Shown: positions 24,990 to 34,288, numbered from the stretch's first letter. The stretch: 42,536 bases of DNA from Nostoc sp. CHAB 5836 (GCF_020829445.1 NZ_JAIVFV010000050.1:1-42536); one strand, 5' to 3'. Numbers and translations: made by a program. The notes: generated from the sequence alone by a model not told the origin.

Positions 24990-26306
24990 ATGAATATTAA
25001 TTTGATAGCTCCCAAAATTAGAGATATTTGGCATTCTTTGATCAATTCTGCTCGGCAACTTTCGCTTATAGGAATTATTCTGAGTTTGTCTCTGATGTTT
25101 TTATCGAGTTGTCAGCAAATTAGACCAAAGGACAATGGAGTAATTCATCTGACACTTTGGCAATCGATTAATCCCCCTGCACATCGAGATATTTTTGAAA
25201 AATTAGTCGATAAATTTAATCAAACTCATCCTGATATTCAGGTTGAGTCTATCTTTGAACCGGAACCTAATTTACCAAAAATATTAACATCAGTTGTTGC
25301 GAATGTGCCCCCAGATATCGTGTCATTCCACAGTGAATTTACAGGTCAATTTGTGGAATTAGGCGCACTTCGACCTTTAGAAGATTGGTTGGATAAATCG
25401 CCGCTCAAGTCAGACATTAGACCTAACTTATTGTCAGAAATGCAGTTGGACGGTCACATTTGGTCAGTGCCAATGCACACCAGTAATATTGGGATTTTTT
25501 ACCGTCCTAAACTTTTTGAAGCTGCGGGAATCACAGAAATACCCAAAACCTGGGATGAGTTGAGACAAGTTGCCAAAAAATTAACTATAGACCGCAATGG
25601 CGATCGCCGCCCCGAACAGTATGGCATATTACTGCCTTTAGGAAAAGGTGGATGGACTGTGATTAGTTGGTTGCCGTTTTTATATAGTGCCGGAGGTGAA
25701 ATTGTAACCAATAATCGCCCCAATTTAACAAATGTAGGTGCGATCGCCGCCTTAAAATTTTGGGAAGAATTGATCAAAGATGGTTCCGTAATGCTTTCTG
25801 CCCCAGAACAAGGTTATGAAGAGGAAGCTTTTCTTACAGGTCGTGTTGCAATGCAGATCACAGGCCCTTGGACGTTAATCATGAAATCTGAGGTTGATCA
25901 TCAGGTGTTACCCATACCCGCAGGTGTCAAAGCTGCTACAGTCACAGGTACTGGAAATTTTTTTGTGATGAAGACCACACCAGCGAGAGAGCAAGCAGCA
26001 TTCAAATTTTTGGAATATGTTTTGAGTGAGGAATTCCAAATAGAATGGAGTATGGGGACGGGTTTTTTGCCAGTTACGCTCAAGTCAGCTCAAAGCAAAG
26101 CTTATCAACAATTTCTCACCGATAAACCAGTGTTAAAAGTGTTTTTTGACCAACTATCTGTGGCACGTTCTCAACCGATTATTGCTGGATATAGCCGTCT
26201 TTCTGACAGTCTTGGTCGAGCTATAGAAGCGACATTGCTAGGAGAGTCTGCTGAAAAAGCCCTCAAGACAGCACAAGAGCGTTTAGAGTTGATTTGGCAT
26301 GATTAA
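24990..26306 (+). CDS. ABC-transporter sugar-binding lipoprotein (family 1 solute-binding)
   Basis: 438 residues. A lipoprotein signal has its hydrophobic core at about residues 24-38 and a lipobox LSSC with C41. The mature part starts with VIHLTLWQSINPPAHRDIFEKLVDKFNQTHPDIQVE, the family 1 (MalE/UgpB-like) opening. Later blocks include PPDIVSFHSEF, WSVPMHTSNIGIFYRPKLFEAAGI, PKTWDELRQVAKKL and GRVAMQITGPWTLI. It should bind a sugar or oligosaccharide outside the inner membrane; the permeases and ATPase are not adjacent. The stop codon TAA (26304-26306) is part of the end of an inserted repeat element, so the natural C-terminus may differ slightly. Confidence 0.92.
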   Translation: MNINLIAPKIRDIWHSLINSARQLSLIGIILSLSLMFLSSCQQIRPKDNGVIHLTLWQSINPPAHRDIFEKLVDKFNQTHPDIQVESIFEPEPNLPKILTSVVANVPPDIVSFHSEFTGQFVELGALRPLEDWLDKSPLKSDIRPNLLSEMQLDGHIWSVPMHTSNIGIFYRPKLFEAAGITEIPKTWDELRQVAKKLTIDRNGDRRPEQYGILLPLGKGGWTVISWLPFLYSAGGEIVTNNRPNLTNVGAIAALKFWEELIKDGSVMLSAPEQGYEEEAFLTGRVAMQITGPWTLIMKSEVDHQVLPIPAGVKAATVTGTGNFFVMKTTPAREQAAFKFLEYVLSEEFQIEWSMGTGFLPVTLKSAQSKAYQQFLTDKPVLKVFFDQLSVARSQPIIAGYSRLSDSLGRAIEATLLGESAEKALKTAQERLELIWHD

Positions 26307-26563
26307 GTAAGTCGGCAAGAATAAACCAAACTATATTACGAAACGTAAATACACTTTAAACCCTTATAAATGAAGAAGGACAAATGACAGTCTTAGTACA
26401 GATGCAGCATTAATTCGTGGTGAATTGAGGGTTGAAATTTAAACGCAAAGGGAAGCGCATAGGCGCTTCGCCTTCCCGCAGGGTAGGAACGCAAAGAGAA
26501 TTCGCTACGAATTTATGAAATATTGTACTTAGCCAGTTAGCTTTATTTGCGTCGCTCTACTTA
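26304..26563. repeat. TAAGTARGTCGG-ended element, copy 2, carrying a nested insertion
   Basis: Left end TAAGTAAGTCGGCAAGAATA and right end TTTGCGTCGCTCTACTTA. Compared with copy 1 it is interrupted inside GACAGTCTTAG by a second repeat (26397-26527). The left end supplies the stop codon of the upstream lipoprotein gene. Confidence 0.75.
26397..26527. repeat. CTTAG-flanked element, copy 2, nested
   Basis: Flanked by CTTAG at 26392-26396 and 26528-26532. It shares GAGGGTTGAAATTTAAACGC and AGAATTCGCTACGAATTTAT with copy 1. Its middle carries a TAGGCGCTTCGCCTTCCCGC insert that copy 1 lacks. Confidence 0.75.
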
Positions 26564-26587
26564 GTAAATGGAATATATCGACAAAAT

Positions 26588-27325
26588 TCAGGGAGAAACT
26601 TCAGTTTTGGGATGTAAATTTCTTTTCAATGTACACAAGCCAATTGCTGGGATGGCTCCCAAAATCACTGCTGTAAGTCCTTGTCCACTCCAATATAAGA
26701 TGGGAGTACGGTAGGTTTCTGGAATCAAATTTTGGATCAGAAAAAGTAACCAAACCAAAATAGTGATTAAGAAAAAAGAGATTGAGGGTAAAAAATTCCA
26801 CCACCAAATGTCTGCTGTATATCGCTTCAATACCAGCCATTGGCAAATACCTAGCCAAATACCAGAAATAATATATGCGATCGCAGACAAAATTCCTAAA
26901 ATCAAAGTATCTTCAGGAAATGATGAGGCAATAATTGAAATGTAGTTAATCCAAGCTGTAGAAACGCTGTTGGCAATCAGCCAACCGATGCTAGTAGCAA
27001 ATAGCCATTGCCAACCCGGTAAATATCGGTAAAGAACAAGGCTCTGGTCAGCAGCGAAAATCACCGCAAATACAACGTTACTGAGACTTCTAACCAAAGT
27101 GTTCCATGTTTGTGGTTGCATAGCAACGCTAGCTGAGAGACTTTGAAGAATAATTTTCTCTAAGGCGATACTAGCAACGCCACCCACAACCCATCCGATC
27201 AGGGTCATTAAGGTAAACTGAACAAAGAACCTCTGTCGCTGCGATCGCGGAATCAAAAACTTTCCTGGGTTAGGCTCATTATTAGCAGATGCAACATGAT
27301 CGGGAGTGTTAGAGTCAGTTTGCAT
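26588..27325 (-). CDS. Multi-spanning membrane protein, function unknown
   Basis: 245 residues. A polar N-terminus (about 35 residues) precedes about six hydrophobic segments, including FTLMTLIGWVVGGVASIAL, LLFATSIGW-like and WLLFLIQNL stretches. Recurrent patterns such as GICQWLVLKRYTADIWWW and the earlier LVLYRYLPGWQWLFATSIGW give it an internally duplicated look (Q-W/S-L-V-L-x-R-Y). That pattern is familiar from uncharacterised cyanobacterial membrane proteins. Immediately before the ATG (27325) lies a GGGGGATGA-type array (C-rich on the coding strand), so there is no Shine-Dalgarno. Confidence 0.75.
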   Translation of the reverse strand: MQTDSNTPDHVASANNEPNPGKFLIPRSQRQRFFVQFTLMTLIGWVVGGVASIALEKIILQSLSASVAMQPQTWNTLVRSLSNVVFAVIFAADQSLVLYRYLPGWQWLFATSIGWLIANSVSTAWINYISIIASSFPEDTLILGILSAIAYIISGIWLGICQWLVLKRYTADIWWWNFLPSISFFLITILVWLLFLIQNLIPETYRTPILYWSGQGLTAVILGAIPAIGLCTLKRNLHPKTEVSP

Positions 27326-27327
27326 AG

Positions 27328-27382
27328 GGAGTGGGGGATGTGGGGGATGAGGGAGATGAGGGGGATGAGGGAGATGAGGGGA
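27328..27382. repeat. GGGGGATGAGGGAGATGAG tandem repeat
   Basis: About six units of GATGAGGG(G/A) type, starting two bases upstream of the reverse-strand start codon at 27325. Several G5 tracts are separated by four bases. It is related to the array at 37938-38104. The following 27383-27595 has an ordinary intergenic look, with CTCACTC-type heptamers near 27462-27505. Confidence 0.7.
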
Positions 27383-27595
27383 TAAGAAGAATAATCATGT
27401 CTAATGGCTAATGCGCAATCCCCGGTTCAATATTGATTCTTGTTTTATCCTATTTCGTAATCCTCACTCCTCACTCTCTAGCCGCTACTCTCTACTTCCC
27501 ACTCCCCTTTTACTCCAAACCTGCTAAAAAAGCGTAATCCCAGAATGATAAGCTAAACAGTGGCATAAAAATTGTGACTTAGGATGAAGTGATAA

Positions 27596-28657
27596 ATGGG
27601 TGTTTATTCAACGACTCCTCATCTCTTACGGGCGGCTCGTGGTGAAGTAGTAGATCGTCCCCCTGTATGGATGATGCGACAAGCGGGACGATACATGAAA
27701 GCATATCGAGACTTAAGAGATAAGTATCCTTCGTTTCGCGATCGCTCGGAAATTCCAGATGTAGCAATTGAAGTTTCCTTGCAACCGTGGAGAGCTTTCC
27801 AGCCAGATGGAGTAATTTTATTTTCTGATATTGTCACCCCATTACCTGGTTTGGGTATTGACATGGATATTGCCGAAGGTAAAGGGCCAATCATTCACTC
27901 ACCCCTCCGGACTCAAGAACAAATTGATAGCTTGCGTCCTTTACAACCAGAAGCAGATCTACCATTTATCAAAACAATTTTGCAAGCGTTGCGTTCGGAA
28001 GTCGGCGATAAATCAACGGTGTTGGGCTTTGTGGGTGCGCCGTGGACTTTAGCAGCTTATGCAGTGGAGGGAAAAGGTTCTAAAACCTATTCCATCATCA
28101 AAAACATGGCATTTTCCGATCCGACCATATTGCATCAACTATTAGCTAAATTAGCAGATGCGATCGCTATCTATGCCCGCTACCAAATTGACTCTGGCGC
28201 TCAAGTTGTGCAAATGTTCGATTCTTGGGCGGGTCAATTGAGTCCTCAAGATTATGACACCTTTGCTCTCCCCTATCAGCAGAGAGTTTTCCAACAAGTC
28301 AAGCAAACCCACCCCGATACACCTTTGATTTTGTTAGTTAGTGGTAGTGCGGGTGTATTGGAAAGAATGGCACAATCTGGCGCGGATATTGTCAGTGTAG
28401 ACTGGGCTGTGGATATGGCAGACGCACGAGCCAGATTGGGTAAGCAAGTCAAAGTTCAAGGAAATCTTGACCCAGGCGTGTTATTCGGCTCTAAACAGTT
28501 TATCCGCGATCGCATTCTCGATACCGTTCGCAAAGCTGGTAATTGGGGTCACATTCTCAATCTCGGTCACGGTGTCCTACCAGAAACTCCCGAAGAAAAT
28601 GTCGCTTTCTTCTTTGAAACCGCAAAAGAACTTAATCTTGCAGGAGTTAAGGCTTGA
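27596..28657 (+). CDS. hemE: Uroporphyrinogen decarboxylase
   Basis: 353 residues, the usual length. [20 protein letters not shown] is the N-terminal signature with the arginines that bind the substrate carboxylates. [16 protein letters not shown] supplies the conserved Asp, and [16 protein letters not shown] is the second PROSITE-type signature. [13 protein letters not shown] and [15 protein letters not shown] follow. The enzyme decarboxylates uroporphyrinogen III to coproporphyrinogen III for heme and chlorophyll synthesis in the cytosol. AGGA lies 12-15 bases before the ATG. The stop codon is followed at once by a GAGTTAG array. Confidence 0.97.
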   Translation: MGVYSTTPHLLRAARGEVVDRPPVWMMRQAGRYMKAYRDLRDKYPSFRDRSEIPDVAIEVSLQPWRAFQPDGVILFSDIVTPLPGLGIDMDIAEGKGPIIHSPLRTQEQIDSLRPLQPEADLPFIKTILQALRSEVGDKSTVLGFVGAPWTLAAYAVEGKGSKTYSIIKNMAFSDPTILHQLLAKLADAIAIYARYQIDSGAQVVQMFDSWAGQLSPQDYDTFALPYQQRVFQQVKQTHPDTPLILLVSGSAGVLERMAQSGADIVSVDWAVDMADARARLGKQVKVQGNLDPGVLFGSKQFIRDRILDTVRKAGNWGHILNLGHGVLPETPEENVAFFFETAKELNLAGVKA

Positions 28658-29005
28658 GAGTTAGGAGTTTGGAGTTAGGAGTTTGGAGTTAGGAGTTTGG
28701 AGTTAGGAGTTTGGAGTTATAAACTATAAAGTTATCAGTTGCGAGGTGCAAAGTTATCTTTTATTCTTAACTCCTCACTTCTAACTCCTAACTTTATTAA
28801 TGATTCCTGATTGGGAACTTTTAACTTAATTCTTAATTCTTAACTCCCAACTCCCAACTCCCAACTCCCAACTCCCAACTCCCAACTCCTAACTCCTAAC
28901 TCCTAACCCCTAACCCCCAACTCCCAACTCCTAACTCCTAACTTTTAACTGCTAACTCCTAACTGCTAACTCCTAACTGCTAACTCCTAACTGCTAACTT
29001 ATTAA
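28658..29005. repeat. Long STRR array (GAGTTAG / CTAACTC heptamers)
   Basis: About 75 bases of GGAGTTAGGAGTTT units read G-rich, a short spacer follows, then about 230 bases of ACTCCCA, ACTCCTA and ACTGCTA units read C-rich. The two halves are reverse complements of each other in unit sequence and could pair. No gene is in the 357-bp gap. Confidence 0.85.
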
Positions 29006-29014
29006 AATCTTAGT

Positions 29015-29971
29015 ATGAGCCAGAAACGGATTTTATTGACTGGTGCAAGTGGTTGTATAGGTCATTATTTAACAGAAGCCTTAATTAAGGAAACAGATTA
29101 CGAACTGTATCTACTAGTTAGGAACCCAAGCAAACTGCAAGTTGATACCAATGCGCGTTTAGGCCTCAACGTTTTACAAGGTGATATGCAAAATATTCAC
29201 CAGTTTGCCGATTTGCTATCCACAATTGATACGGCGGTACTCACAGCCACAGCTTGGGGTGGTGATGAGACATTTGATATTAATGTCGTCAAGACTATAG
29301 AGTTGCTTCAACTCCTAGATCCAGAACGTTGTCAGCAGGTAATTTATTTTTCGACAGCTAGCGTTTTGGATCGCTACAATCAACCATTAAAAGAAGCTGG
29401 AGAAATTGGGACAGATTATATCCGTTCTAAATATGAGTGCTTACAGAAAAAAGAAAAATTAGCGATCGCACCCAAAATTACGACAGTATTTCCCACTTTA
29501 GTATTGGGCGGTGATGCGAATAAACCTTATTCTGCTGTCACATCTGGTATTACAGAAGTGACGAAATATATCAATTTGATTCGCTTTTTAGAAGCAGATG
29601 GTAGTTTTCACTTTATCCACGCACGAGATATTGCCACTGTAGTACGATATTTAATTGATCGTCCTCCGGAAAACGATCAACCACGTCGGCTTGTTTTAGG
29701 TCAGGTAGAGTTAACTGCTAATCAAGCAGTGGAAGAAGTTTGTGCTTATTTAGGCAAAAAGATTTACTTTCGTATTCCCATATCTATAGCATTGGCTAAT
29801 TTGATTATTGTTCTGTTCAGAATTCAGATGGCCGCTTGGGACAGATTTTGCATGAACTATCGGCATTTCACCTATGAAAAATTCATCAATCCCGATAGTT
29901 TTGGCTTGCCAAATTATTGTGCAACCATGAGTGATGTTTTAAAAATTAGTGGTGTTGAAGGTGTGAACTAA
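29015..29971 (+). CDS. NAD-dependent epimerase/dehydratase (extended SDR)
   Basis: 318 residues. ILLTGASGCIGHYLTEAL holds the GxxGxxG NAD(P)-binding motif. VIYFSTASVLDRY gives the catalytic Ser/Thr region and DYIRSKYECL the Y-x-x-S-K active site. FPTLVLGGDANKPYSAV is the substrate-side loop of extended SDRs. The substrate is unknown; relatives act on nucleotide sugars or flavonoid-like compounds. It is cytosolic, with no partner gene adjacent. Confidence 0.9.
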   Translation: MSQKRILLTGASGCIGHYLTEALIKETDYELYLLVRNPSKLQVDTNARLGLNVLQGDMQNIHQFADLLSTIDTAVLTATAWGGDETFDINVVKTIELLQLLDPERCQQVIYFSTASVLDRYNQPLKEAGEIGTDYIRSKYECLQKKEKLAIAPKITTVFPTLVLGGDANKPYSAVTSGITEVTKYINLIRFLEADGSFHFIHARDIATVVRYLIDRPPENDQPRRLVLGQVELTANQAVEEVCAYLGKKIYFRIPISIALANLIIVLFRIQMAAWDRFCMNYRHFTYEKFINPDSFGLPNYCATMSDVLKISGVEGVN

Positions 29972-30081
29972 GGTATTTGACACTCTTAACAATTCAGCGA
30001 TCGCAATTCTGGAAAGATAATAATCAGGGCTAAATGCGGAAAGTCAGATTTAGTTGGGGATTTAGGGGACTCGTTACTACC

Positions 30082-30292
30082 CAATACTGCGTAGGTTTTT
30101 AATATTTGTAGGTTGGGTTGAGCGCAATGCGAAACCCAACAAACCCCGCTCTTCGGTTGGGTTTCGTTCCTCAAACGCCACGTGCTACCCTGCGGGAACG
30201 CTAAAAGCGAACAAGTCTCTTAACCCGCAAGGGCGCAGTGGCTCCCCAACCTACACATTTTTTATTTTTTTGCCAAAACCTACGCAGTATTG
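30082..30292. repeat. Palindromic GGTTGGGTTGAGG element, copy 4, with perfect 18-bp ends and an insert
   Basis: CAATACTGCGTAGGTTTT (30082-30099) and AAAACCTACGCAGTATTG (30275-30292) are exact inverted repeats. The right core TTCCTCA...CCAACCTACAC is split by about 72 foreign bases (about 30173-30245) ending GCGCAGTGGCTCC, which resembles the reverse of the 2803/5913 repeat. The remaining gap 30293-30598 has HIP1 sites but no gene I can see. Confidence 0.8.
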
Positions 30293-30598
30293 CAACGCAC
30301 CCTACTTAAACTTCATCTGTCGTAGAGGTTTAGCACGTTGCTAAACCCAACATATTCTAATTCTAGATGCGAAATCACAGCAGTCCATTGCGATCGCATT
30401 GAGTCAGATGTTAAAACTTTTAGTGTATTGAATCATACCAAAAATATCTTTATGGCACGGCGATCGCATACATTCAACTCTCTTTAAAATGCACCATAAC
30501 CACGTTAAGCTGAATTAAAGTAGCAATTTATTGCGCTTTTTAAGACTAAAATCTCTGTTTTTGTGAAATTTTAATTTTTTCTGTTTGAGAAACCCGGA

Positions 30599-31321
30599 AT
30601 GCTAGACCGAATTTTTGATTACCTCAACTTTCATTTCAGCGTTGAAGCCCCCATAGTTCTGCTGATCCTGATATTTTTAGAGGCGGTGTTATCTGCCGAT
30701 AACGCGATCGCCCTGGCTGCGATCGCTCAAGGGCTAGAAGACAAAGAACTTGAGCGTAAGGCCCTCAACTTTGGTTTAGTCGTTGCCTATGTGCTACGAA
30801 TCACCCTAATTTTAACTGCCACTTGGGTGCAACAATTCTGGCAATTTGAATTATTGGGCGCTGCTTACCTACTGTGGTTGGTATTCCAGCACTTTAGCTC
30901 TCAACAAAGTGAAGACGATCACCATCACGGGCCGCGTTTTAATTCGTTGTTGCAAGCTATACCCGTGATTGCATTTACAGATTTGGCATTTTCTTTGGAT
31001 AGCGTGACAACTGCGATCGCAGTTTCTCAAGAAAAATGGCTAGTGCTGACGGGTGCAACAATTGGTATTATTACGCTGCGATTCATGGCGGGATTGTTTA
31101 TCCGTTGGCTAGACGAATATGAAAACCTAGAGGATGCAGGCTACATAACTGTAGCGTTTGTAGGCTTGCGCTTGTTGTTAAAAGTGGTGAACGATAGTTT
31201 AGTTCCACCAGAATGGATAATGATTGCTGCCATCTTCCTAATTTTAGGCTGGGGATTTTCCAAGCGTGTTGGCACTGAATTGCCCCAGGTAGAACCAGAA
31301 AAGAGCGAAGTCTCTAAGTAA
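30599..31321 (+). CDS. TerC-family membrane protein
   Basis: 240 residues with about seven hydrophobic segments. The two diagnostic motifs are LEAVLSADNAIALAAIA (residues about 27-43) and FTDLAFSLDSVTTAIAVS (about 126-143), each with the paired acids and Asn/Ser that mark TerC and are thought to contact metal ions. A SEDDHHHGP loop between them could add metal affinity. TerC proteins are linked to tellurite resistance, Mn export at the membrane (the Alx/YkoY group) and, in plants, thylakoid biogenesis. Manganese handling is the more likely role in a phototroph, by inference. It stands alone as a transcription unit. Confidence 0.92.
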   Translation: MLDRIFDYLNFHFSVEAPIVLLILIFLEAVLSADNAIALAAIAQGLEDKELERKALNFGLVVAYVLRITLILTATWVQQFWQFELLGAAYLLWLVFQHFSSQQSEDDHHHGPRFNSLLQAIPVIAFTDLAFSLDSVTTAIAVSQEKWLVLTGATIGIITLRFMAGLFIRWLDEYENLEDAGYITVAFVGLRLLLKVVNDSLVPPEWIMIAAIFLILGWGFSKRVGTELPQVEPEKSEVSK

Positions 31322-31323
31322 TT

Positions 31324-31378
31324 GAGGAGTGAGGAGTGAGGAGTTATTAAATGAATCTTTAACTCCTGACTCTTAACT
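31324..31378. repeat. Short inverted STRR after terC
   Basis: GAGGAGTGAGGAGTGAGGAG followed by TTAACTCCTGACTCTTAAC, starting within a few bases of the stop codon. Confidence 0.55.
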
Positions 31379-31382
31379 TTTT

Positions 31383-31528
31383 AGGACTTACGTAACTGGC
31401 ATATTATTTTTAGTTTGTAGTGAGGACTTTAGTCCTCTTTCATCAGGGCTGTTCGCGGAGCGTTTCCGTAGGGTAGCCCTTACTACAAACTAAAAGCTTT
31501 TATTTTTTGTGACACTTGCGTAAGTTCT
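31383..31528. repeat. 146-bp element with AGGACTTACG-type ends
   Basis: Left AGGACTTACGTAACTGGCAT, right GCGTAAGTTCT. The interior has TAGTTTGTAGTGAGGACTTT at one side and ACTACAAACTAAAAGC at the other, so the whole element could fold back on itself. It shares ends, but not core, with the 143-bp element at 7582. Confidence 0.65.
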
Positions 31529-31550
31529 ACTCCTAACTCCTAACTCCCTA

Positions 31551-32000
31551 TTACTCGTGCAACCAAGGCGTTAAATGTGGTTGCCAACTGACCAATTCTT
31601 CATCCTTAAACCATAAGGCTATTTCCTGTTGCGCGGTTTCTGGAGCATCAGAACCGTGGATTAAGTTGCGACCAATATTCAGCCCAAAATCGCCGCGAAT
31701 CGTTCCCGGCTCTGCTGTTAAGGGGTTTGTCGCACCAATAATCTTTCTGGCAGATGCAATGACACCATCACCTTCCCATACCATCGCCACCACTGGGCTA
31801 GAAGTGATAAATTCCACTAGACCACCAAAAAAGGGACGTTCCCGGTGAACACCATAGTGTTGTTGGGCCAATTCCCGACTAACTTTTAGGAACTTTAAAC
31901 CAACTAGGGTAAAACCTTTAGTTTCAAAGCGACGGATAATTTCCCCCACCAGTCCCCGTTGTACTCCATCAGGCTTAATTGCTAAGAATGTGCGTTCCAT
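31551..32000 (-). CDS. ndk: Nucleoside diphosphate kinase
   Basis: 149 residues, exactly the family length, from the ATG at 32000; the open frame runs on upstream only through repeat [23 protein letters not shown] is the classical opening. [21 protein letters not shown] follows, and the active site [12 protein letters not shown] has the phosphorylated H115. It transfers the gamma phosphate of ATP to NDPs in the cytosol. The upstream region is filled by STRR units, so the promoter may lie within or beyond them. Confidence 0.97.
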   Translation of the reverse strand: MERTFLAIKPDGVQRGLVGEIIRRFETKGFTLVGLKFLKVSRELAQQHYGVHRERPFFGGLVEFITSSPVVAMVWEGDGVIASARKIIGATNPLTAEPGTIRGDFGLNIGRNLIHGSDAPETAQQEIALWFKDEELVSWQPHLTPWLHE

Positions 32001-32034
32001 TGCTATCTCCCAAAACTTAATGAATTTTTTATTT

Positions 32035-32180
32035 AGTCCTTTGTCATTTGTCGCTTGTCCTTTGTCATTTGTCCTTTGTCCTTTGCTAATGACCAATACT
32101 TCGACTTCGCTCAGTACAAGTGACCAATGACCAATGACCAATGACCAATGACTCTTGACCAATGACTCTTGACCAATCAG
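32035..32180. repeat. STRR array of TTTGTCCTTTGTCAT and GACCAAT units
   Basis: First TCATTTG/TCCTTTG heptamers, then a CTTCGACTTCGCTCAGTAC spacer, then ATGACCA heptamers and two TGACTCTTGACCA units. It lies upstream of ndk and downstream-facing of speA. No gene is seen between 32001 and 32275. Confidence 0.75.
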
Positions 32181-32275
32181 AGTTTATCTTAGAAATTATC
32201 TTTAGGCGCATATACGTTCCCAAATGAATGCGTTAAATTGTTAATTTGTGGGTGAAAAACAGAGGTTAGGAAGAA

Positions 32276-34288
32276 ATGGGTGTTGATTCAACTGCTACAT
32301 CTGACGAGGTGGTACTACCGTCCAATGGACACAAAGAAGTGAAAAATCATAAGCACAAAAAACTGTTACCACCTAGTCCTACCACAGGAGATTTACCTCG
32401 CTCCTGGAAAATTGAGGATAGTGAAGCACTATACCGCATTGAAGGTTGGGGACAACCCTATTTTTCCATTAGCGCTGCTGGTCACGTTACCGTAGCACCC
32501 AAGGGCGATCGCGGGGGTTCGCTAGACTTGTTTGAATTGGTCAATGCCATGAAACAGCGCAACTTGGGGCTTCCCATGTTGATTCGCTTTTCTGATATTT
32601 TGGAAGACCGAATTGAACGGTTGAACGCTTGTTTTGCCAAAGCGATCGCCCGCTACAACTACCCTGGTGTCTACCGTGGCGTCTTTCCCGTCAAGTGTAA
32701 CCAAGAACGGCATCTGATTGAGGATTTAGTGAAATTTGGCAAGCCTCATCAATTTGGTTTAGAAGCCGGTTCCAAGCCAGAATTAATGATTGCTCTGGCT
32801 GTGTTGGATACACCAGGAGCATTGTTAGTTTGCAACGGCTACAAAGACCGAGAATACATCGAAACGGCAATGCTAGCCCAAAGACTAGGGCAAACACCAA
32901 TCATCGTCTTAGAACAGATTGAAGAGGTTGATTTGGTGATTGATGCCAATCGCCAGTTAGGTATTAAGCCGATATTAGGTGTTCGTGCTAAACTCAGTAC
33001 CCAAGGTATGGGACGTTGGGGAGCCTCTAGTGGCGATCGCGCTAAATTTGGTTTGACAATGCCTGAGGTCATCGAGGCTGTTGACAAGTTACGAGAAGCT
33101 AACCTGCTCGATTCTTTGCAGTTAATGCACTTCCACATTGGCTCACAAATCTCTGCCATCAATGTGATTAAAGATGCTATCCAAGAAGCCAGCCGCATTT
33201 ACGTCGAATTGGCGATGCTGGGGGCGGATATGAAATACCTTGATGTTGGTGGCGGCTTGGGCGTAGATTATGATGGCTCCCAAACCAACTTCTACGCATC
33301 GAAAAATTACAATATGCAGAACTATGCCAACGACATCGTGGCAGAGTTAAAAGATACCTGTGCAGAGGGGCAGATTACCGTACCAACACTGATTAGTGAA
33401 AGTGGACGAGCGCTGGCTTCCCATCAGTCGCTGCTGATTTTTGATGTTCTCAGCACTAGCGATGTTCCCCTCGACATCCCAGAGCCACCGCAAGAGGGAG
33501 AATCGCCAATTATTAATTATCTTTGGGAAACTTACCAATCCATCAATCAAGAGAACTATCAAGAATTCTACCACGACGCTGCACAATTCAAAGAAGAAGC
33601 CATCAGCCGCTTTAACTTAGGAATTTTACGCCTCAGAGAACGAGCCAAGGCCGAACGCCTCTACTGGGCTTGTTGTCAAAAAATTCTTAACATCACTAGA
33701 CAGCAAGAATACGTACCTGATGAACTGGAAGACCTAGAAAAAATCATGGCTTCCATCTACTACGTGAATATGTCAGTATTTCAATCGGCACCAGATTGCT
33801 GGGCGATCGACCAGCTATTCCCGATCATGCCAATCCACCGCTTGGATGAAGAACCAACGCGGCGGGGAATTTTAGCAGACCTTACCTGCGACAGTGACGG
33901 CAAAATCGATCGCTTTATAGACCTGCGCGATGTCAAGTCAGTTTTAGAACTACATACCTATAAGCCCGGAGAACCCTATTATTTGGGGATGTTCTTGAAT
34001 GGAGCTTACCAGGAAATTATGGGCAATTTGCACAACCTGTTTGGCGACACTAACGCCGTTCACATCCAATTGACGCCCAAAGGCTACCAGATTGAACACG
34101 TTGTCAAAGGTGACACCATGAGCGAAGTAGTCAGCTACGTCCAGTATGACTCCGAAGATATGGTGGAAAACATTCGCCAGCGTTGTGAGAAAGCATTAGA
34201 AGAAAAGCGCATCACCCTAGCAGAATCTCAGCGACTGCTGCAAACCTACGAGCAGAGTCTCCGAAGATATACGTACTTAAATAGTTAG
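32276..34288 (+). CDS. speA: Biosynthetic arginine decarboxylase
   Basis: 670 residues, typical for SpeA. GVFPVKCNQERHLIEDLVKFG contains the PLP lysine K140. FGLEAGSKPELMIAL, LMHFHIGSQISAINVIKDAIQEA and YLDVGGGLGVDYDG are the barrel motifs that bind PLP phosphate. ISESGRALASHQSLL begins the second domain. The enzyme makes agmatine from arginine, the entry to polyamine synthesis. The N-terminal 40 residues are polar and variable. The final TAG lies inside the first units of a GAGTTAG array. Confidence 0.97.
   Translation: MGVDSTATSDEVVLPSNGHKEVKNHKHKKLLPPSPTTGDLPRSWKIEDSEALYRIEGWGQPYFSISAAGHVTVAPKGDRGGSLDLFELVNAMKQRNLGLPMLIRFSDILEDRIERLNACFAKAIARYNYPGVYRGVFPVKCNQERHLIEDLVKFGKPHQFGLEAGSKPELMIALAVLDTPGALLVCNGYKDREYIETAMLAQRLGQTPIIVLEQIEEVDLVIDANRQLGIKPILGVRAKLSTQGMGRWGASSGDRAKFGLTMPEVIEAVDKLREANLLDSLQLMHFHIGSQISAINVIKDAIQEASRIYVELAMLGADMKYLDVGGGLGVDYDGSQTNFYASKNYNMQNYANDIVAELKDTCAEGQITVPTLISESGRALASHQSLLIFDVLSTSDVPLDIPEPPQEGESPIINYLWETYQSINQENYQEFYHDAAQFKEEAISRFNLGILRLRERAKAERLYWACCQKILNITRQQEYVPDELEDLEKIMASIYYVNMSVFQSAPDCWAIDQLFPIMPIHRLDEEPTRRGILADLTCDSDGKIDRFIDLRDVKSVLELHTYKPGEPYYLGMFLNGAYQEIMGNLHNLFGDTNAVHIQLTPKGYQIEHVVKGDTMSEVVSYVQYDSEDMVENIRQRCEKALEEKRITLAESQRLLQTYEQSLRRYTYLNS

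Noticed and set aside
28658..29005. CRISPR-like array
   Set aside because: Seven-base units repeat without unique spacers, and no cas gene is near; this is an STRR.
16351..31321. TerB-like and TerC genes as one tellurite-resistance system
   Set aside because: They are 14 kb apart with unrelated genes between, and both families are common as single genes in cyanobacteria.
32001..32162. N-terminal extension of ndk
   Set aside because: The extra residues are encoded by STRR units; [12 protein letters not shown] is the conserved start.
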